A program made the position numbers and the translations under genes. A stretch of 10,620 nt of DNA from CAJQND01 sp051010055 (GTDB taxonomy: Bacteria > Pseudomonadota > Alphaproteobacteria > Rhizobiales > CAJQND01), in the NCBI GenBank assembly GCA_051010055.1, contig JBPCVY010000001.1, positions 1-10,620 of the forward strand, given 5' to 3'. The notes below the pieces were generated by a model. It did no database searches, was not told the origin of the DNA, and was given only the letters and a program-made list of their open reading frames with translations. Positions 7,148-10,620 of this stretch are shown here, in pieces. The number at the start of each line of letters is the position of its first letter. The stretch's first letter is position 1.

Positions 7148-9415
7148 ATGACGGACCAGGACCTCACATTTCGTCAAAAGTACATCTCGCAGCCGGTTCT
7201 GAACCGGGTGCGGGGTGTTTTGCCCACAATGTCGGAAACCGAGCGCGAAGCGCTTGATGCGGGCACTGTGTGGTGGGATGCGGAACTTCTTTCAGGCGAC
7301 CCGGATTGGAAGAAACTGTTCGCCCTTGCAACCCATCGCCTGAACGATGAAGAACAAGCGTTTCTAGATGGTCCGTGTAATGAACTTTGCCGGATGATCG
7401 ATGACTGGGACATCACGTTCAACAAGCGTGATATTCCGGACAATATTTGGGCCTTTCTGAAGCGGAACGGCTTTCTCGGCCTCATTATCAATAGAGAATA
7501 TGGCGGCAAGCAATTTTCCGCCTCCATGGTGTCGGCGATTGTGCAGAAGATTGCATCGCGCGGCTCATCGGCCGCCGTTGCCGTCATTGTTCCCAACTCC
7601 CTCGGGCCTGGCGAACTGCTCTCTATGTTCGGCACTGAGGAACAGAAGAACCACTATCTGCCAAGGCTCGCAGATGGCCGGGAGATTCCAGCCTTTGCCC
7701 TCACCTCTGTTGATGCCGGCTCAGATGCCGCCTCCATGACCGATACAGGCATTGTTTGCTATGGCACTTACAAGGGCAAGAAAACTCTCGGCATGCGGGT
7801 AAATTGGTCAAAGCGCTACATTTCTCTTGGGCCGGTGGCCACCGTACTGGGTCTCGCCTTCAAGCTTTATGATCCTGACGGTTTGCTGGGCAACGAGCGC
7901 GAACTGGGGATTACCGTTGCCCTTGTTCCCACCAAAACCAAGGGCGTTTCCATCGGCAGGCGGCACTATCCATCCCATCAGGCTTTTCCGAACGGGCCCA
8001 ATACCGGAAAAGACGTTTTCATACCCATGGACTGGATAATCGGTGGTGAGGAACGCATCGGCCAGGGCTGGAGAATGTTGGTAACGGCTTTGTCGGCGGG
8101 GCGCGGCATCATGTTGCCGTCCATGGGGCTTTCCGCCATGAAAGTCACCGCCCGCACCACATCGGCTTATGCCCGTGTGCGCGAGCAATTCAATATTCCC
8201 ATTGGCCGCTTTGAAGGGATTCAGGAGGTAATCGCCCGGATTGCAGGGCAGTGTTACACCATCGATTCAGCAACCCGGGTTACAACAGATGCAATCGATG
8301 CGGGAGAAAAGCCGGCCATTATCTCCGCCATCATGAAATATCACGCAACCGAGCGTATGCGCGACATCGTGAATGATGGCATGGATGTGCATGGCGGACG
8401 GGCCGTATGCGATGGACCGAACAATTATTTCGGGTCCGCCTATCGCGGCATCCCTATCGCAATCACCGTTGAAGGGGCAAACATCATGACCAGATCCCTC
8501 ATGATCTATGGTCAGGGCTCCATCCGCTGCCACCCGTTTATCGAAATGGAAATTGAAGCTGCCCAGAACGAGAACCGCATTCAAGGATTGAAAGATTTTG
8601 ATGCGGTGTTTTTCAAACATGCAGCGTTTCAGTTCAAAACATTAAGCCTTGCCTTCTTCCGCGGCTGGTCCCGCGGCTGGATGTCTTCAGCTCCTGTGGA
8701 AGGACCCACATCGCGCTACTACCGGCAGATAAAACGTCTTTCTTCCGCACTGGCGCTGATCAGCGAAGGTGCGCTCCTTACAATGGGCGGCACGCTGAAA
8801 CGCAAGGAACTTATTTCCGCGCGGCTGGGCGATATTCTTGCTGAGCTTTACCTGTCGTCGTGCGTGCTCAAGCGCTACGAAGATGATGGCCAGCCGAAAG
8901 ATGATTTGGCCCTTGTCCACTGGGCTTGCCAAACCTCCCTGCATGAGGCAGAGCGCCGCCTGCGAGCGCTGGTGTTCAACTTTCCAGTGCGCCCGGTTGC
9001 CTGGTTCTTGAGGTTCATCACGCTGCCCTTCGGCCATGGGGTCTCGCCTCCATCAGATGCACTGGTGCACCAGGTTGCAGAACTTATCCAATCGCCCGGA
9101 GACATGCGCAACCGGGTAACCGAAGGCATTTATATCGGCACCAAGGACGATATTTTGGGCAGGATCGAGCATGCATTTGCTCAGGTCATTTCGGTATCAG
9201 ACATCAAACGCAAAATGCGCCAGGCCCGTATGCGCGATATTGAAGAGGCTTTGGCCCGCAATGTTATCAGCGAAGATGAGGCTGAACGCCTGCACGAGGT
9301 AAACGCTATCGTGCGAGACGTATTGAGAGTCGACGATTTTTCATTGGAAGAACTTACCGGCCGCGCCCCGAGCACTCCGCGCACCACCCGCCAGAAGGCC
9401 GCACGGAAAAAATAA
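7148..9415 (+). CDS. fadE: FadE-type acyl-CoA dehydrogenase, soluble form without N-terminal membrane segment
   Basis: A 755-residue homologue of E. coli FadE, which oxidises acyl-CoA to 2-enoyl-CoA in the first step of beta-oxidation. Matches recalled from FadE run almost end to end: KYISQPV at 11-17, DAGTVWWDAELL at 37-48, DPDWKKL at 51-57, VPNSLGPGELL at 148-158, ALTSVDAGSD at 184-193, GKDVFIP at 287-293, GQGWRML at 305-311, and APIAITVEGANI-like PIAITVEGANI at 436-446. E442 is the likely catalytic glutamate. The FadE-specific C-terminal domain follows, with SLKRRERISARLGD-like TLKRKELISARLGD at 549-562, NFPVRPVAWFLR at 611-622 and a terminal VDDFSLEEL. E. coli FadE has about 50-60 extra N-terminal residues forming membrane helices; this protein begins where the conserved soluble part begins. 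The frame is open back to 7070 but the added 26 residues are neither hydrophobic nor conserved, so ATG 7148 is chosen; its ribosome binding site (AGGCAGG) is weak. The C-terminus is a basic tail ending RQKAARKK. Confidence 0.95.
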   Translation: MTDQDLTFRQKYISQPVLNRVRGVLPTMSETEREALDAGTVWWDAELLSGDPDWKKLFALATHRLNDEEQAFLDGPCNELCRMIDDWDITFNKRDIPDNIWAFLKRNGFLGLIINREYGGKQFSASMVSAIVQKIASRGSSAAVAVIVPNSLGPGELLSMFGTEEQKNHYLPRLADGREIPAFALTSVDAGSDAASMTDTGIVCYGTYKGKKTLGMRVNWSKRYISLGPVATVLGLAFKLYDPDGLLGNERELGITVALVPTKTKGVSIGRRHYPSHQAFPNGPNTGKDVFIPMDWIIGGEERIGQGWRMLVTALSAGRGIMLPSMGLSAMKVTARTTSAYARVREQFNIPIGRFEGIQEVIARIAGQCYTIDSATRVTTDAIDAGEKPAIISAIMKYHATERMRDIVNDGMDVHGGRAVCDGPNNYFGSAYRGIPIAITVEGANIMTRSLMIYGQGSIRCHPFIEMEIEAAQNENRIQGLKDFDAVFFKHAAFQFKTLSLAFFRGWSRGWMSSAPVEGPTSRYYRQIKRLSSALALISEGALLTMGGTLKRKELISARLGDILAELYLSSCVLKRYEDDGQPKDDLALVHWACQTSLHEAERRLRALVFNFPVRPVAWFLRFITLPFGHGVSPPSDALVHQVAELIQSPGDMRNRVTEGIYIGTKDDILGRIEHAFAQVISVSDIKRKMRQARMRDIEEALARNVISEDEAERLHEVNAIVRDVLRVDDFSLEELTGRAPSTPRTTRQKAARKK

Positions 9416-9419
9416 CCAC

Positions 9420-9425
9420 AGGAGG
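9420..9425 (+). promoter_or_regulatory. Consensus ribosome binding site AGGAGG that fixes the thiolase start
   Basis: AGGAGG lies 4 nt after the fadE stop and 5 nt before ATC 9431. It is the strongest Shine-Dalgarno sequence in the window and indicates that translation starts at or very near 9431 although no ATG, GTG or TTG is there in the thiolase frame. Confidence 0.75.
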
Positions 9426-9430
9426 CAGCA

Positions 9431-10620
9431 ATCGCCCGAACGCCAGCAAAAGCTTCACCTGCGCCCAAGCCCCGCCGCCCCCGTGTTAAGCGATTACCCG
9501 ATCGTGGCAGGCCGGTTTTCATCGTTGATGGAGCGCGCACACCATTTTTGAAGGCCCGCAAAGGTCCTGGCCCGTTTACGCCGGTTGATCTCGCCGTTCA
9601 TGCTGGCCAGCCGCTGCTCATGCGCCAATCTTTTGACCCTGAGGAATTTGATGAAGTCATCCTTGGTTGCGTCAATGTTCATGCTGACGAGGTAAACCCG
9701 GGCCGGGTTGCGGCGCTGCGTTTGGGCTGCGGGCCGGAAGTTCCGGGCTGGACGGTGCAGCGCAACTGTGCCTCCGGCATGCAATCCATCGACACGGCCT
9801 ACAGATACATCTCCGCAGGCGACGCCGACCTCATTCTCGCCGGTGGCACCGAGGCCCTATCCCACGCCCCGCTCTTGTTTTCAGAAGAGGCAACCAAGTG
9901 GTTCGCCGAACTGTTTGCCGCCAAATCAACCGCTGACAAGGCGCAGGTTTTTGCCAAGATCAAACCAGGCCATTTCTCTCCGTCAATCGGCATTCTGCGC
10001 GGGTTGAATGATCCGGTTGTGAAACTCTCCATGGGGCAAACCGCTGAAAAGCTTGCCCATCTTTACGATATTTCGCGAACTGATGCGGACGAGTTTGCGA
10101 TCCGCAGCCATGACCGTCTGGCCCGCGCCCATGCTAACGGCAATCTTGAGGAGCTGGCTCCCATCATGGCAGATAATGGCAAAGTTTACGGCCATGATGA
10201 TGGTGTGCGGCCAAACTCCACCATGGAAAACCTTGCCAAGCTGAAACCGGCATTCGAGCGGCCCTTTGGCAAAGTAACCGCAGGGAACTCTTCCCAGATT
10301 TCAGATGGCGGATGCTGGACGATCTTAGCGTCAGAAGCATCGGTTAAAAAATACCGCCTGAAACCTATGGCTCGAATTGTAGACAGCGAATGGGCAGCGC
10401 TTGACCCTTCCGTTATGGGGTTCGGCCCGGTGATCTCCTCAACACCGCTCATTCAACGCCATGGCCTCAAAACTGCTGATATTGGTGCCTGGGAAATCAA
10501 CGAGGCCTTCGCAGCGCAAGTGCTCTCCTGCCTAAAGGCGTGGGAGGACACTGTTTTCTGTCAAAATGTTCTGGGGCTCGACAAGGCTTTCGGCGCGCTT
10601 GACCAGGACAAGCTCAATAT
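9431..10620 (+). CDS. Thiolase (acetyl-CoA acyltransferase/acetyltransferase, FadI-like), 3' end outside the window, apparent ATC start
   Basis: At least 396 codons are open to the window edge. The enzyme would cleave 3-ketoacyl-CoA with CoA, the last step of beta-oxidation, or run the reverse condensation. Visible motifs, counted from codon ATC 9431: VFIVDGARTPF at 29-39, QRNCASGMQS at 110-119 with nucleophile C113, AGGTEALSHAP, the SMGQTAEKLA segment, KVTAGNSSQISDG, and WEINEAFAAQVL with the NEAF active-site element. The final GHP and CxGG motifs lie beyond the window. The first ~27 residues form a basic, proline-rich extension (PAPKPRRPRVKR) before the thiolase fold. The family's usual DGAAA stretch reads DGGCW here. 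The next in-frame candidates, TTG near 9548 and ATG near 9620, would remove the conserved first strand, so they are rejected as starts. The frame is the same as fadE, 15 nt after its TAA. FadE next to a thiolase suggests a general or branch-specific beta-oxidation pair; a FadJ-type partner may follow. Confidence 0.9.
   Translation, partial: MARTPAKASPAPKPRRPRVKRLPDRGRPVFIVDGARTPFLKARKGPGPFTPVDLAVHAGQPLLMRQSFDPEEFDEVILGCVNVHADEVNPGRVAALRLGCGPEVPGWTVQRNCASGMQSIDTAYRYISAGDADLILAGGTEALSHAPLLFSEEATKWFAELFAAKSTADKAQVFAKIKPGHFSPSIGILRGLNDPVVKLSMGQTAEKLAHLYDISRTDADEFAIRSHDRLARAHANGNLEELAPIMADNGKVYGHDDGVRPNSTMENLAKLKPAFERPFGKVTAGNSSQISDGGCWTILASEASVKKYRLKPMARIVDSEWAALDPSVMGFGPVISSTPLIQRHGLKTADIGAWEINEAFAAQVLSCLKAWEDTVFCQNVLGLDKAFGALDQDKLN

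Noticed and set aside
1..10620. CRISPR arrays, tRNA/rRNA genes, insertion sequences, phage or toxin-antitoxin modules
   Set aside because: No direct-repeat arrays, no transposase-like or recombinase-like proteins, no terminal inverted repeats and no structured RNA genes were recognised; nearly all of the window is coding.

Overview
The window is about 10.6 kb of moderately GC-rich bacterial DNA. All seven or eight recognisable genes lie on the + strand and are tightly packed. The gene set is a CoA-thioester (beta-oxidation type) catabolic locus. An E. coli-type FadE homologue, dense operons and the base composition fit a proteobacterium, most likely an alphaproteobacterium; that placement is inference, because no rRNA or marker gene is present. 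No RNA genes, mobile elements, CRISPR arrays or transposon ends were seen.

Region 1 (1-5542) looks like one operon, with gaps of 3, 4 and 11 nt and one ATGA overlap. It holds the C-terminal end of a short-chain dehydrogenase/reductase, an FrhB-family flavin/iron-sulfur oxidoreductase (coenzyme F420 hydrogenase/dehydrogenase beta-subunit family), a 387-residue acyl-CoA dehydrogenase, a 679-residue NDP-forming acid-CoA ligase and a crotonase that closely resembles CaiD (crotonobetainyl-CoA hydratase). Together they could activate a carboxylic acid to its CoA ester, oxidise it to the enoyl-CoA, hydrate it and oxidise the hydroxyl group. The FrhB protein is the unexpected member and may handle electrons for one of these redox steps.

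Region 2 (5543-7058) starts with a 109-nt spacer. The spacer carries a plausible sigma70-type promoter whose -10 element is overlapped by a perfect 24-nt palindrome with 11-bp arms, which is the layout of a repressor operator. It precedes an NCS2/NAT-family permease gene. That family normally moves purines, pyrimidines or related rings, so the permease may import the substrate of the locus or may be an unrelated nucleobase transporter.

Region 3 (7059-10620) holds a soluble FadE-type acyl-CoA dehydrogenase that lacks the N-terminal membrane segment of the E. coli enzyme, followed by a thiolase that runs off the window. The thiolase frame has a strong AGGAGG ribosome binding site but no ATG, GTG or TTG at the expected place. 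The best start is the rare codon ATC, and the gene is in the same frame as fadE, separated only by the TAA stop and five sense codons.

Main points for a second look are the FrhB protein inside an acyl-CoA operon, the CaiD-like hydratase paired with an NDP-forming ligase, the operator before the permease, and the ATC-start/in-frame fadE-thiolase junction.
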